Shown in pieces: positions 1 through 7,916 of a stretch of DNA of 64,000 nucleotides (within the stretch, counting starts at the first letter, position 1; every line of letters begins with the position of its first letter). The DNA is taken from contig NZ_JNYD01000003.1 of NCBI RefSeq assembly GCF_000717175.1, positions 434,001 to 498,000 on the forward strand. Direction: 5' to 3'. This stretch comes from Pseudonocardia autotrophica. GTDB taxonomy: Bacteria; Actinomycetota; Actinomycetes; Mycobacteriales; Pseudonocardiaceae. The notes under the pieces were generated by a model. It ran no database searches, was not told where the DNA came from, and saw only the letters and a list, made by a program, of their open reading frames with translations. A program made the translations under genes and the position numbers.

Positions 1-1
1 G

Positions 2-397
2 CGGCCGGGAACCTCCGTCGAGGTGGTCGTGGCCGACGGGCTCACCCGGACCCAGATCGTGCAGTATGCGGGCGCGTCCGGGGACTTCAACCCGCTCCAC
101 ACGGACGAGGTGTACGCCACCGAGACCGCCGGCTACCCGGCCACCGTCGCTCACGGCATGCTGACCATGGGACTCACCGGCCGTGCCGTGACGGACTGGG
201 TGGGGGAGGGCCGCCTCTCGTCGTTCTCGGTCCGATTCCTCTCGCCCGTCTTCCCAGGAGACGTCCTGACCACTCGAATGACCATCGAGGACAGCCGTCC
301 GGTGGGGGACGGGACGGAGGTTCGGGTGGCCGTGGAGACGGTCAACGCCTCGGGGACCCCGGTGGTGCGCGGACTCGCGGTCGCGGTGGTGGACTGA
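2..397 (+). CDS. MaoC-like (R)-specific enoyl-CoA hydratase, 5'-truncated by window
   Basis: The reading frame is already open at base 2 and ends at TGA 395-397, so the N terminus lies outside the window; 131 codons are visible. They form one hot-dog MaoC domain. Around residue 22 stands the hydratase-2 signature YAGASGDFNPLH, which carries the catalytic Asp and His of (R)-enoyl-CoA hydratases. The family hydrates trans-2-enoyl-CoA to (R)-3-hydroxyacyl-CoA. In mycolate-making actinobacteria a similar single-domain protein is a FAS-II dehydratase subunit, but the catabolic neighbourhood favours beta-oxidation here. The next gene, a crotonase, lies about 125 bp downstream on the same strand. 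Family certain; substrate unknown. Confidence 0.85.
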   Translation, partial: RPGTSVEVVVADGLTRTQIVQYAGASGDFNPLHTDEVYATETAGYPATVAHGMLTMGLTGRAVTDWVGEGRLSSFSVRFLSPVFPGDVLTTRMTIEDSRPVGDGTEVRVAVETVNASGTPVVRGLAVAVVD

Positions 398-522
398 CGC
401 ACCTCGAGAGCCCGGCTTCGGTCCGGACGGGCGCTCGTCACGGGGTCTCCTGACCCAGCAGATCAGCCGAGAGGTGCCGCAGTGACGCACCTCCCGCATC
501 GAACCGAGTGGATGGTGACGCG

Positions 523-1356
523 ATGACGCTCTCCGACGTCGAGAACCAGGGCCTCGAAGGGCCCTGGGAGCAGCTGCAGGTACGCCGCGACGGCGCCGTG
601 CTCTGGATCGAGATGAACAACCCGGCGGCGCTCAACGCGGTGAGCCCGGTCATGCAGGCCGAGCTGCACCGGGTGTGGGTCGGCTATGACAGGGACCCGT
701 CGCTGCACGTCGCTGTCTTGATCGGTGCCGGTGAGCGGGCGTTCTGCTCGGGCGCCGACGTCGGTGCCGTGGCGGACACCGCGCGGCGGCGGACGAGCGA
801 CTACGACCGCGAGAGCAGCTTCAGCCCCGCGCACGCCGGGGTCACCAAACCCGTGATCTGCGTGGTCAACGGTGTCTGCGCGGGGGCAGGCCTGCACTTC
901 GTGGCAGATTGCGACTTCACGATCTGCTCGGACAACGCCACCTTCGTCGACACCCACGTGAGTGTCGGGCAGGTGTCCGCCCTCGAGCCGATCGGACTCG
1001 CCAAACGGATCCCCCTCGGGTCCGTCATGCGCATGGTCCTGGTGGGTAGGAACGAGCGCGTCACGGCGCAGCGCGCCTACGAGCTGGGACTGGTCACCGA
1101 GGTGGTGCCGAAGGACCAGCTTCGTGAGCGGGCGGGCCAGCTGGCGGGGTGGGTCGCGGCAGGCTCTCCGGCGGCGATCCGGACCAGCCGGGAGGCGATC
1201 TACGACGCGACCGTGAACGACGACCTCGCCGCCCTGCGCCGCGGCTACGTCCTGCTCCGGTCGCACGCGGACCACCACCCGGACGCCCAGGAGGGCCCAA
1301 AGGCCTTCTTCGAGCGTCGCGAGCCGAAATGGGCGCCGCTCGAGGACTCGCGGTGA
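523..1356 (+). CDS. Enoyl-CoA hydratase/isomerase (crotonase) family protein
   Basis: A 277-residue crotonase-fold protein if it starts at ATG 523; GTG 508 in the same frame is an alternative and neither has a clear ribosome binding site. The CoA-binding and oxyanion-hole part is recognisable: GERAFCSGADVGAV near residue 80 and NGVCAGAGLHFVADCD near residue 120. The two glutamates of classical enoyl-CoA hydratase are not visible at the expected places: GGCE is replaced by GAGLH, and the region FVDTHVSVGQ has His where PE is usual. It may therefore be an isomerase, a thioesterase-like or a lyase-type crotonase rather than a true hydratase. It lies between a MaoC hydratase and an MHS transporter, all on the plus strand. 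Confidence 0.85.
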   Translation: MTLSDVENQGLEGPWEQLQVRRDGAVLWIEMNNPAALNAVSPVMQAELHRVWVGYDRDPSLHVAVLIGAGERAFCSGADVGAVADTARRRTSDYDRESSFSPAHAGVTKPVICVVNGVCAGAGLHFVADCDFTICSDNATFVDTHVSVGQVSALEPIGLAKRIPLGSVMRMVLVGRNERVTAQRAYELGLVTEVVPKDQLRERAGQLAGWVAAGSPAAIRTSREAIYDATVNDDLAALRRGYVLLRSHADHHPDAQEGPKAFFERREPKWAPLEDSR

Positions 1357-1549
1357 CGGTGTCGGGGACCGGTCAGTCTCCGCCGCGGTGAGAGGGCAGT
1401 CGGCGCCGGAGCGCAGACACACGCGCCCGGCACCGACCGTGCCGGACTGCGCTCCATCCCCAGTCGCGACGACCCGGACGTGTTCCTCCGGGTCCCAGGA
1501 GCGCCCTCAGGTGCCTTGACCGGCCTCGACGCCCCGCCTACCCTTCAAA

Positions 1550-1561
1550 AGAGTACACTTT
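1550..1561 (+). promoter_or_regulatory. WSAG-N4-CTSW element upstream of MHS transporter
   Basis: AGAG-TACA-CTTT, 78 bp before the transporter start. TACACT inside it also fits an actinobacterial -10 box (TANNNT). Confidence 0.55.
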
Positions 1562-1638
1562 GACGACGTTGTTGAAGGGCTGACTGATATGCAGCACTCC
1601 ACGATGGGATGTCGTGTAGGCCGATCGGGGCTCGGCGC

Positions 1639-2988
1639 ATGACCGCCGGATCGGGCGCGGAACCGGTGCGGGCGGACCCCGCACCCCAACGTGAGGACCA
1701 CAAGAGGGTGCGCCGGGCGAGCATCGCCGGCCTCGCCGGGTCCATGATCGAGTACTACGACTTCGGGTCGTACGCCTTCCTGGTCGTCTTCATCGGACCG
1801 CTGTTCTTCCCGGAAGACAACTCGCTGATCTCGATCCTCGCCACCTACGGGGTGTTCGCGGTCGGGTACTTCGCCCGTCCGCTCGGGGCGCTCTTCTTCG
1901 GTGGGTTCGGCGACCGGCGCGGCCGGCGGGCCGCTCTACTGGTCACCGTGGTCGGCATGGGGTGTGCCACCGCCGCAATGGGTGTTCTGCCGACGCACGA
2001 CTCGATCGGCGTGGCGGCCCCGATCCTGCTGGTCCTCCTGCGGTTGGGGCAGGGCTTCTGCGCAGGTGGTGAGCAGGCGGGCGCGGCGACATTGATCGCG
2101 GAGTCGGGTGGCGGGCGCCGACACGGCCTGTTCCAGGCCTTCGCTCCCGCCGGGGCGACGCTGGGCAGCGCGACAGCCCCGGCCGTGGTCGGCCTCACCA
2201 CCGCTGTTCTGGGCACGGACGCCATGGCCGCGTGGGGATGGCGAATCCCGCTGCTCCTCTCCGTGGTCCTGACGGTCGTCGTGCTGGTGCTTCGACTGCG
2301 GGTCCAGGAGTCCGAGGACTTCACGGCGCTCGCGAAGACCGATCGGGTGGCCCGCTCGCCCTTGCGCGGGACCGTCAAGGTGCACTGGCGTCGGATCCTG
2401 GCGGTCATCCTGCTGGCCCTGGCCGTCAACGCCCCGGGCGCTGTGTTGCTGAACTACATGAACGTCTTCCTCATCAACACGGTGCAGCTGCCCAGGACGA
2501 CCGTGTTCTGGATGTCGGCCGTCTGCATCGCGCTCGGCACGTCCGGCTACTTCCTCGGGGGAATCCTGACCGACCGGTTCGGGGCGACCCGGGTCGTGGT
2601 GGGCGGCCTCGCGGCCGTGGCGGCCGTGATCTATCCGATGTTCCTGCTGGTCCAGGGAGGCCGGCCGGTGGGGTTCATCGGCGTCGTCTACACGGTGGCC
2701 CTGATCTGCTACTCGATCGCCACCACACCGGTCTACGCCATCGCCACGCGAGCCTTCCCCACGCGGTTCCGGTACTCCGGCGTGGCCGTCGGCATGAACA
2801 TCGGCGGGGCGCTGGGTGCCGGCCTGGCACCCCTCGCGGCGGCATCGCTGGTCGCGTCGACCGGCAGCCCGCAGTCACCGGCCCTGCTCGTCGTCGGGGT
2901 CGCCCTACTGGGTGTCACGGTCGCGCTCGCCGTGAGCCGCTCCGCAGCCCTGCGCGGTGAGCAGTCGAGCGAGGCGGGACGCCCCTGA
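1639..2988 (+). CDS. MFS transporter, metabolite:H+ symporter (MHS) type
   Basis: A 449-residue membrane protein with about 12 hydrophobic segments. The N-terminal part reads IEYYDFGSYAFL, the hallmark of the MHS subfamily (proline/betaine, shikimate, alpha-ketoglutarate and dicarboxylate symporters, usually SxxGxxxEWYDF). The loop GGFGDRRGRRAAL between helices 2 and 3 is MFS motif A. ATG 1639 is chosen over the in-frame ATG 1609 because GGGG lies about 10 bases before it and the family aligns from there. It probably imports an organic acid by proton symport across the cytoplasmic membrane. It is monocistronic: a promoter-like element lies 78 bp upstream and a strong hairpin follows the stop codon. 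Confidence 0.9.
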   Translation: MTAGSGAEPVRADPAPQREDHKRVRRASIAGLAGSMIEYYDFGSYAFLVVFIGPLFFPEDNSLISILATYGVFAVGYFARPLGALFFGGFGDRRGRRAALLVTVVGMGCATAAMGVLPTHDSIGVAAPILLVLLRLGQGFCAGGEQAGAATLIAESGGGRRHGLFQAFAPAGATLGSATAPAVVGLTTAVLGTDAMAAWGWRIPLLLSVVLTVVVLVLRLRVQESEDFTALAKTDRVARSPLRGTVKVHWRRILAVILLALAVNAPGAVLLNYMNVFLINTVQLPRTTVFWMSAVCIALGTSGYFLGGILTDRFGATRVVVGGLAAVAAVIYPMFLLVQGGRPVGFIGVVYTVALICYSIATTPVYAIATRAFPTRFRYSGVAVGMNIGGALGAGLAPLAAASLVASTGSPQSPALLVVGVALLGVTVALAVSRSAALRGEQSSEAGRP

Positions 2989-3012
2989 CGGGGTCCGGTC
3001 ACCCCCGTCGGT

Positions 3013-3047
3013 GTCTGCGGCGGCCGATCTCGTCGGCCGCCGCAGAC
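3013..3047. terminator. Bidirectional hairpin terminator between convergent genes
   Basis: A perfect 15-bp inverted repeat with a 5-base loop (TCTCG). The left arm begins GTCTGCGGCGG. It lies between the convergent ends of the MHS transporter and the NTF2-like gene. There is no U tract, as is common in high-G+C actinobacteria. Confidence 0.85.
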
Positions 3048-3053
3048 CCGTCT

Positions 3054-3587
3054 CTAGGTGATGGTCGGATCGTCGGTCCCCTCGAAGACTGCGCCGTTGG
3101 CCAGCCAGTTCGCGTTGAGGGTCAGGCGGGAGCCGGGCCAGGCGGTGTTCGGGTTGTACCGCTTGCACGTCTTGTGCTTGATCTTCCAGCCGTCCGGGGT
3201 CCGGACGACCACGTCGCGGTACTCGACGTCGATGACGAGCTGGTCGGGCATCGGGCACAGCACCTTCGACCGCACCACCGCCTCGTCCTCCGACACGTCC
3301 TCGACCAGGCTGCTCACGATGATGTGCTGGAACGGGCCGTCCGCGCCGTAGACCACGACCTCCCGGAACTGCCGGATGATCTCGTCCGCGCCGACGAACG
3401 GTGAGAGCCCGCGCGGCGGGTCCAGCCGGTGGTCGCGAAAGTCCAGCACCGCATCCTCGGTGAGGATGGACCGCAGCGCGTCGAAGTCCTTATCGTCGAG
3501 GTGGAAGCCGTACCGTTCGACGGTCTCCCTGATGGCGAGCCTGTCCTCCAGAGTGCGTTTCACGGCGTCCGGGGTGGAAGCGGTCAT
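3054..3587 (-). CDS. NTF2/SnoaL-like domain protein
   Basis: A 177-residue protein on the minus strand. ATG 3587 gives a normal N terminus followed by DRLAIRETVERYGFHLDDKD, the opening helix of SnoaL_4/ketosteroid-isomerase-like proteins. WKIKHKTCKRYNPNTAW near the end is a typical last strand. The cone-shaped NTF2 fold binds hydrophobic small molecules and serves in isomerases, cyclases, dehydratases and ring-hydroxylating dioxygenase small subunits; I cannot tell which applies here. The cupin gene lies upstream on the same strand after a 287-bp gap in which I found no copy of the shared promoter element. It is one of four proteins of this fold in the window. Confidence 0.8.
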   Translation of the reverse strand: MTASTPDAVKRTLEDRLAIRETVERYGFHLDDKDFDALRSILTEDAVLDFRDHRLDPPRGLSPFVGADEIIRQFREVVVYGADGPFQHIIVSSLVEDVSEDEAVVRSKVLCPMPDQLVIDVEYRDVVVRTPDGWKIKHKTCKRYNPNTAWPGSRLTLNANWLANGAVFEGTDDPTIT

Positions 3588-3874
3588 TGCTCTCGTCCGT
3601 CCTCTCGCGAGATCATCGCACGACATCTGCGTCGTGCGGGCCCGACTCACGGCCGACGCGGGCCGAGGTGTCGCCGCCACGAGCGGCACGGCCGGCCTCC
3701 CAACGCACGACACCTCCCGCCGGCCGGCCCGTGTCGTGTCGGAGCACGAGGCGGGCCTGCCGGGGGAGGTGCGTGACGAAGTCCGGCCGCCTCACCCGGA
3801 GATAGGGCGGGACATCGGGCGGCTGTACCGAACGCACTGTGTGCAGCGCGTCCGAGGTGCGGGGAAGCTGTCGG

Positions 3875-4276
3875 TCAGGGCTCCAGCCCGAACGCGATCG
3901 TCGCCATCGTGCACGGCTCGTCACCGGTCTTCCAACCGTGCATCGTGCCCTCCAGCACGAAGAAGTCACCGGGCTCGAGCGTGACCTCCTCGGCCTCGAG
4001 CACGCTGACGACGGTGCCGGAGAGGATCGCGCTGAAGCTGATCGCGTCGGTGCGGTGCAGGGGTGCGTCGGTGTGCGGGGCGAACCGGCTGAAGATCCAG
4101 TTGGCGTTGCCCGGAGGCAGGCCGATGTCGAGCGCGGCCACATCGGTAGGACGATCGACCTTGGGCGGGAACTCGGTCAGGGTCCACAGTGGTGTGGTCT
4201 TCTCGATGTCGAGCTCGTCCCGCCGCGTCACGGCGGAACGCCCCTGCTCGTCGACTCCTGCGACGACCAACTTCAT
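3875..4276 (-). CDS. Small single-domain cupin protein
   Basis: A 133-residue protein. The two cupin motifs are visible: motif 1 around HTDAPLHRTDAISFSAIL with its histidines (residues 69-86), and motif 2 as LEPGDFFVLEGTMHGW (residues 100-115). Such proteins bind a divalent metal and often act as isomerases, oxygenases or sensors of small ligands. ATG 4276 is the first good start. The gene sits between a GMC oxidoreductase and an NTF2-like protein, all on the minus strand, which suggests a role in the same oxidative pathway. The substrate is not predictable. Confidence 0.8.
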   Translation of the reverse strand: MKLVVAGVDEQGRSAVTRRDELDIEKTTPLWTLTEFPPKVDRPTDVAALDIGLPPGNANWIFSRFAPHTDAPLHRTDAISFSAILSGTVVSVLEAEEVTLEPGDFFVLEGTMHGWKTGDEPCTMATIAFGLEP

Positions 4277-4577
4277 TGATGATCACTACCTCTCGTTCGA
4301 CAGATCCGGTCGCGGACCTGGACGGTCCTGCCGGCGACCTGGGAGCGCGTGCCACGGGCGGACCCTCGAGGATCGGACAGTGGAAGGGGATCCACCCCTC
4401 AGCAGCGCGATATCAGGATACTGAGTGTGCCGGGCGCGAGCAAGGGAGAAAGGGCTCGTCAGCCCTTGGTCGCCCCGTGATCCACCTGCTCGTTCAGAGC
4501 GGGGGCCGGTGCGGCGACGGGTGCGCGGCCAATGAACGTCAGGCTCCTCGGCCGCGCCGTCCTGGCCGCCCCTCCGG
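4277..4577. other. Intergenic region, cupin promoter region
   Basis: About 300 bp between the start of the cupin gene and the end of the GMC oxidoreductase gene. It holds one copy of the shared 12-bp palindrome (4413-4424). I see no convincing coding sequence in it. Confidence 0.6.
4413..4424 (-). promoter_or_regulatory. WSAG-N4-CTSW element upstream of cupin gene
   Basis: TCAG-GATA-CTGA: both half-sites are perfect inverted repeats. It lies 137 bp upstream of the cupin ATG. Read toward the cupin gene it contains TATCCT, a TANNNT -10 match. Confidence 0.55.
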
Positions 4578-6191
4578 TCACCGGCCGGCGCGGATCAGGT
4601 CCGCCGCACGCTCGCCGATCATGATCGCCGCGGCGTTCGTGTGCCCCGCGATCAACGACGGCATGACCGAGGCGTCGACGACACGGAGACCCTCGACGCC
4701 GTTGACACGCAGCTGCGGGTCGACCACCGCCTCCGGGTCGCTCCCCATCCGACAGGTGCCGATCGGATGATAGAGTGCACCGCTCTTCGCGCGGACCCAC
4801 TCCTCCCACTCGGCGTCCGTCTGGACCGAGGGACCGGGCGCGAGCTCGGCGGTCACGAAGTCCCGGAAGGCGGGGGCCTCGGTGATCGCGCGTGCGGCGC
4901 GCGAGGCGAGGACCAGGGTGCGGAGGTCCTCGGGGGTGAGGAGCTGGTGTGAGACGTTGGGGGCGACGTCGGGATCCGTCGACCGCAGCGAGACGGTGCC
5001 CTGGGCGCGGGGGTGGCAGGCCTCGACGCCGACCGAGATGGCCGGCTCCTTCATCGGGACGACGATGCCGTTCATCAGCTGGGGGCCGCGCTTGCGCTCG
5101 ATCGTCATGATGCCGAACGGCGCGAAGTACAGCTCGTAGTCGGGCTTGGCCGTGTCACCGTCGAGGTCCCCGAACACGAAGGCGTGCGTGGGCGGCGCGG
5201 TCGCCGCGCCGCGGCCGCGGAGCACGAAGTCCGCGCCACCCCTCACGACTCCCGGCAGGTTGAGCTGCATGTTCAGGGTGGGGACGGTGACGCCGAAGAC
5301 CATCCGCAGGGTCGGGTGCTCCTGCAGGTTGCGACCGACTCCCGGGCTGTCCTGCAGCACGTCGATCCCGAGCGCGCGCAGCTCGTCCGCGGGCCCGATG
5401 CCCGAGAGCTGCAACAGCTTCGGGGACTCGAAGGCGCCGCCCGCGACGATCACCTCCCGACGCGCCTCGACGATCTCGTGGGCTCCCCGGCGGGTGCGGT
5501 ACTCGATGCCGGTCGCCCGGCCACCCGAGAAACGTATGCGGGTGGCCAGCGCGTGGGTCTCGACGGTCAGGTTGCGCCGTCGTCTGGCCGGTCCGAGGTA
5601 GGCACGCGCGGTGCTGTGGCGCAGTCCCCGGCGCTGCGAGACCTGGACGTGCCCGACGCCGTGGGGACCCTTCCCGTTGTAGTCGGGGTTGAGCGGGTGC
5701 CCGGCTTCCTGAGCCGCCTCCACGAAGGCGTCGGTGAGCGGGTGATGCATCCGCGAGTGCGACACGTGCAGGGGGCCGTCGGCGCCCCGGTAGTGGTCAC
5801 CACCGCCGGAGAAGGTCTCGGCACGCTTGAAGTAGGGGAGGACCGACTCGTAGTCCCACCCCGTCGCCCCCTCTGCGGCCCACGCGTCGAAGTCCGCCGG
5901 GGCACCGCGCGTCCACACCTGCCCGTTGACCGAGCTGGACCCGCCGACGACCTTGCCGCCCTTCCAGACCGACGGCGGTCCGGTGCGGGAGGGGTCCGGC
6001 TCCGCCGGGTACTGCCACGACGTGCTCGCGCGGATCTGTCGCATGCCGACCGGGACGTGCAGGAACGGGCTGTAGTCCCAGCCGCCCGCCTCCAGGACGA
6101 GGACCGTGGTGTCGGGGGACTCGCTCAGTCGGTTGGCCAGGACGCACCCGGCCGAGCCGGCTCCGACCACGACGTAGTCGAACACACTCAC
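4578..6191 (-). CDS. GMC family oxidoreductase (choline/alcohol dehydrogenase type)
   Basis: A 537-residue flavoprotein starting at GTG 6191, preceded on its own strand by GGGAG. The N terminus has the FAD dinucleotide motif VVGAGSAGCVLANRL (residues 8-22). GKVVGGSSSVNGQVWTRG near residue 80 is GMC signature 1. The C-terminal block has HPIGTCRMG with the catalytic His, and VVDASVMPSLIAGHTNAAA with the second His/Asn pair. The family oxidises primary or secondary alcohols using bound FAD; relatives include choline dehydrogenase, PEG dehydrogenase and terpene alcohol dehydrogenases. It probably oxidises an alcohol of the catabolic substrate. The region beyond its end runs toward the cupin gene, and its own promoter region carries a palindromic element. 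Confidence 0.93.
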   Translation of the reverse strand: MSVFDYVVVGAGSAGCVLANRLSESPDTTVLVLEAGGWDYSPFLHVPVGMRQIRASTSWQYPAEPDPSRTGPPSVWKGGKVVGGSSSVNGQVWTRGAPADFDAWAAEGATGWDYESVLPYFKRAETFSGGGDHYRGADGPLHVSHSRMHHPLTDAFVEAAQEAGHPLNPDYNGKGPHGVGHVQVSQRRGLRHSTARAYLGPARRRRNLTVETHALATRIRFSGGRATGIEYRTRRGAHEIVEARREVIVAGGAFESPKLLQLSGIGPADELRALGIDVLQDSPGVGRNLQEHPTLRMVFGVTVPTLNMQLNLPGVVRGGADFVLRGRGAATAPPTHAFVFGDLDGDTAKPDYELYFAPFGIMTIERKRGPQLMNGIVVPMKEPAISVGVEACHPRAQGTVSLRSTDPDVAPNVSHQLLTPEDLRTLVLASRAARAITEAPAFRDFVTAELAPGPSVQTDAEWEEWVRAKSGALYHPIGTCRMGSDPEAVVDPQLRVNGVEGLRVVDASVMPSLIAGHTNAAAIMIGERAADLIRAGR

Positions 6192-6268
6192 CTGCGTCGC
6201 TCTCCCTTCGTTGGGCGTCGTGGTGCCGGGTTCAGCGGCTCGCCTACTGGATGCGGCGTATCCGCAAA

Positions 6269-6280
6269 ACAGGACACTGT
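6269..6280 (-). promoter_or_regulatory. WSAG-N4-CTSW element upstream of GMC oxidoreductase
   Basis: ACAG-GACA-CTGT, a perfect inverted repeat in its half-sites, 78 bp upstream of the GMC start codon. Confidence 0.6.
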
Positions 6281-6343
6281 ACTGGTCAGGCTAGGGACGG
6301 GTCCCGACAGCGTCAAGCCGGCAGGCGGCTCCGGCCGACCGGG

Positions 6344-6841
6344 TCACGGCCAGCTGCGGCTCAGGGACTGCTCGCTCGAGACGGGGACGAGTTGCTGCTT
6401 GCGCGAGGGCAGGAGGTGCTCGAGCACCCGTTCGCGGATCCGCCAGCCCTGCGGGGTGCGCACGTAGCGGTCGTGGTAGCGACCCGCCTCCTGGACGATG
6501 TAGTCATTGCCCCCGAAGAGCACCTGGCCGGTGTACGAGCAGACCGCCCGCGCCTCGTCGTCGTCCAGTTCCAGGATCAACGGGCTGAGAACCAGGTGGG
6601 TGATCCGGTTGCCCCGGGCCCGGCGCGACTCCGCGTCCCCGAAGAAGGACTCCAGTTCCGCGCGACCACGCAGCACCGGGTGGTCGTTGTCGCTGCTGTC
6701 CCAGACCCCGTCGTCGGTGAACAGGTCGGCGATGTTGCCCTCGCCTCCGTCGACTCGGTAGGAGTAGCTGAGCACGAGGAGTCGGATCTCTTCGACGGCG
6801 AGGAGGTGCTCGACGGTCGTGGGGCGGAACGCGGGGGGCAT
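6344..6841 (-). CDS. NTF2/SnoaL-like domain protein
   Basis: A 165-residue protein. ATG 6841 is preceded by AGGAG at good spacing, which decides the start. The sequence opens with a helix ending EEIRLLVLSYSYRVDGGE, then FTDDGVWD, and ends with RYVRTPQGWRIRERVLEHL, the pattern of SnoaL-like proteins. It lies upstream of the GMC gene on the same strand but is separated from it by about 150 bp carrying its own element. It is divergent from the mycofactocin-type SDR, and the 142-bp shared promoter region contains one palindromic element. The exact reaction (isomerase, hydratase or accessory) is unknown. Confidence 0.8.
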   Translation of the reverse strand: MPPAFRPTTVEHLLAVEEIRLLVLSYSYRVDGGEGNIADLFTDDGVWDSSDNDHPVLRGRAELESFFGDAESRRARGNRITHLVLSPLILELDDDEARAVCSYTGQVLFGGNDYIVQEAGRYHDRYVRTPQGWRIRERVLEHLLPSRKQQLVPVSSEQSLSRSWP

Positions 6842-6905
6842 GAGTACTCCTGAGAGTGGCCGACGCACGTCATCGTGCGGGGAGCCCGGAGCGGGACCCC
6901 TCAAT

Positions 6906-6917
6906 AGAGGCTACTCT
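6906..6917. promoter_or_regulatory. WSAG-N4-CTSW element between divergent genes
   Basis: AGAG-GCTA-CTCT, perfect half-sites. It lies in the middle of the divergent region, about 65 bp from both the NTF2-like start (6841) and the SDR start (6984). TACTCT reads as a -10 box toward the SDR. Confidence 0.6.
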
Positions 6918-6983
6918 GTGAGATCTCCGCGTCGAGAGGTCAGAGTCGACCGGGTTCGACGGTCGGGTTGGCTGGAGGCAATC

Positions 6984-7811
6984 GTGGGGCGGATCGCAGG
7001 CAAGGTCGCGTTCATCACCGGCGCCGCGCGCGGGCAGGGGCGGAACCACGCGGTGCGGCTCGCCGAGGAGGGCGCCGACATCATCGCGATCGACACGACG
7101 CGCCCCGTCGACTCGGTGCGGTACCCGCTCGCGACGGCCGAGGACCTCGCCGAGACCGTGCGACTGGTCGAGGAGCGCGACCGACGCATCGTCAGCCGGG
7201 ACGCGGACGTGCGGGACGCAACGTCGATCACGGCCGCTGTCGAGGCGGGACTCGCCGCGTTCGGGCGCCTGGACATCGTCGTGGCGAACGCGGGGATCTC
7301 CACCGCCGCGCCGCTGCTGGAGCTGTCGGAGGCGGCGTGGGACGACGTCATCGACATCAACCTGACCGGCGTGTGGAGGACCGTGAAGGCGGCCGTGCCG
7401 CACCTCGTCGCGGGCGGCCGCGGGGGGTCGGTGGTGATCACGAGCTCGCTCGCGGCCATGCGGGCCAACCGGAACGTCGGGCACTACAGCGCGGCCAAGG
7501 CCGGCCTGGTGATGCTCGCGAAGGTGCTCGCGTTGGAGCTCGCGGAACACCGGATCCGGGTCAATACCGTGCACCCCACGGCGGTCGCCACCGAGATGAT
7601 CCTCAACCGTGCCACCTTCCGGCTCTTCCGGCCCGACCTCCCGAACCCGACGCGGGCGGACTTCGACGAGGTGGCCGGCCGAATGAACGCCCTCGGTGCG
7701 CCGGCCCTCGAGGTCGACGACGTGACCGACACCGTCCTGCACCTCGTGTCCGACAGTGGGCGGTACATCACGGGCACGGCTCAGGTGCTCGACGCGGGCG
7801 CCCTGCTCTGA
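6984..7811 (+). CDS. Mycofactocin-coupled SDR family oxidoreductase
   Basis: A 275-residue short-chain dehydrogenase. GTG 6984 is chosen because GGAGG lies 5 bases upstream and the protein then begins VGRIAGKVAFITGAARGQG, the typical start of the mycofactocin-coupled SDR subfamily. Further subfamily traits are the insert after beta-2 (YPLATAEDLAETVRLVEE), the sequence GRLDIVVANAGIS, catalytic Tyr/Lys in HYSAAKAGL, and the C terminus LDAGALL. Members keep a tightly bound nicotinamide cofactor that is re-oxidised by mycofactocin rather than exchanged. It probably oxidises a secondary alcohol of the substrate. The genes that make mycofactocin are not in this window. Confidence 0.92.
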   Translation: MGRIAGKVAFITGAARGQGRNHAVRLAEEGADIIAIDTTRPVDSVRYPLATAEDLAETVRLVEERDRRIVSRDADVRDATSITAAVEAGLAAFGRLDIVVANAGISTAAPLLELSEAAWDDVIDINLTGVWRTVKAAVPHLVAGGRGGSVVITSSLAAMRANRNVGHYSAAKAGLVMLAKVLALELAEHRIRVNTVHPTAVATEMILNRATFRLFRPDLPNPTRADFDEVAGRMNALGAPALEVDDVTDTVLHLVSDSGRYITGTAQVLDAGALL

Positions 7812-7857
7812 CGGTCCGAGCCGCCGTGGGCGTTCTTGTGATGAAGCAAACACCTAG

Positions 7858-7886
7858 TTGTCCTATCAGTTACATAGGAATTAACT
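7858..7886 (+). promoter_or_regulatory. Promoter with inverted repeat in the spacer, sulfur operon
   Basis: In an unusually AT-rich patch, TTGTCC (7858-7863) and TTAACT (7881-7886) are 17 bp apart and could be -35 and -10 boxes. Between and overlapping them lies TCCTAT-N7-ATAGGA (7861-7879), a perfect 6-bp inverted repeat well placed for a repressor or LysR-type regulator. It is unlike the palindrome found at the catabolic genes. Confidence 0.5.
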
Positions 7887-7916
7887 GTCCGTGTGCCGTA
7901 CACACCCTCTTCTCTC

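Noticed and set aside
463..1422. Long arginine-rich minus-strand frame opposite the first crotonase gene
   Set aside because: High-G+C antisense shadow; no motif, and the plus-strand crotonase explains the region.
5013..6467. Long plus-strand frame opposite the GMC oxidoreductase
   Set aside because: Shadow of the GMC gene; composition is Arg/Gly/Val-rich with no recognisable domain.
6842..6854. TGAGTACTCCTGA just upstream of the NTF2-like start as a copy of the element
   Set aside because: It coincides with the ribosome binding site (AGGAG on the minus strand) and only one half matches; the true copy is at 6906-6917.
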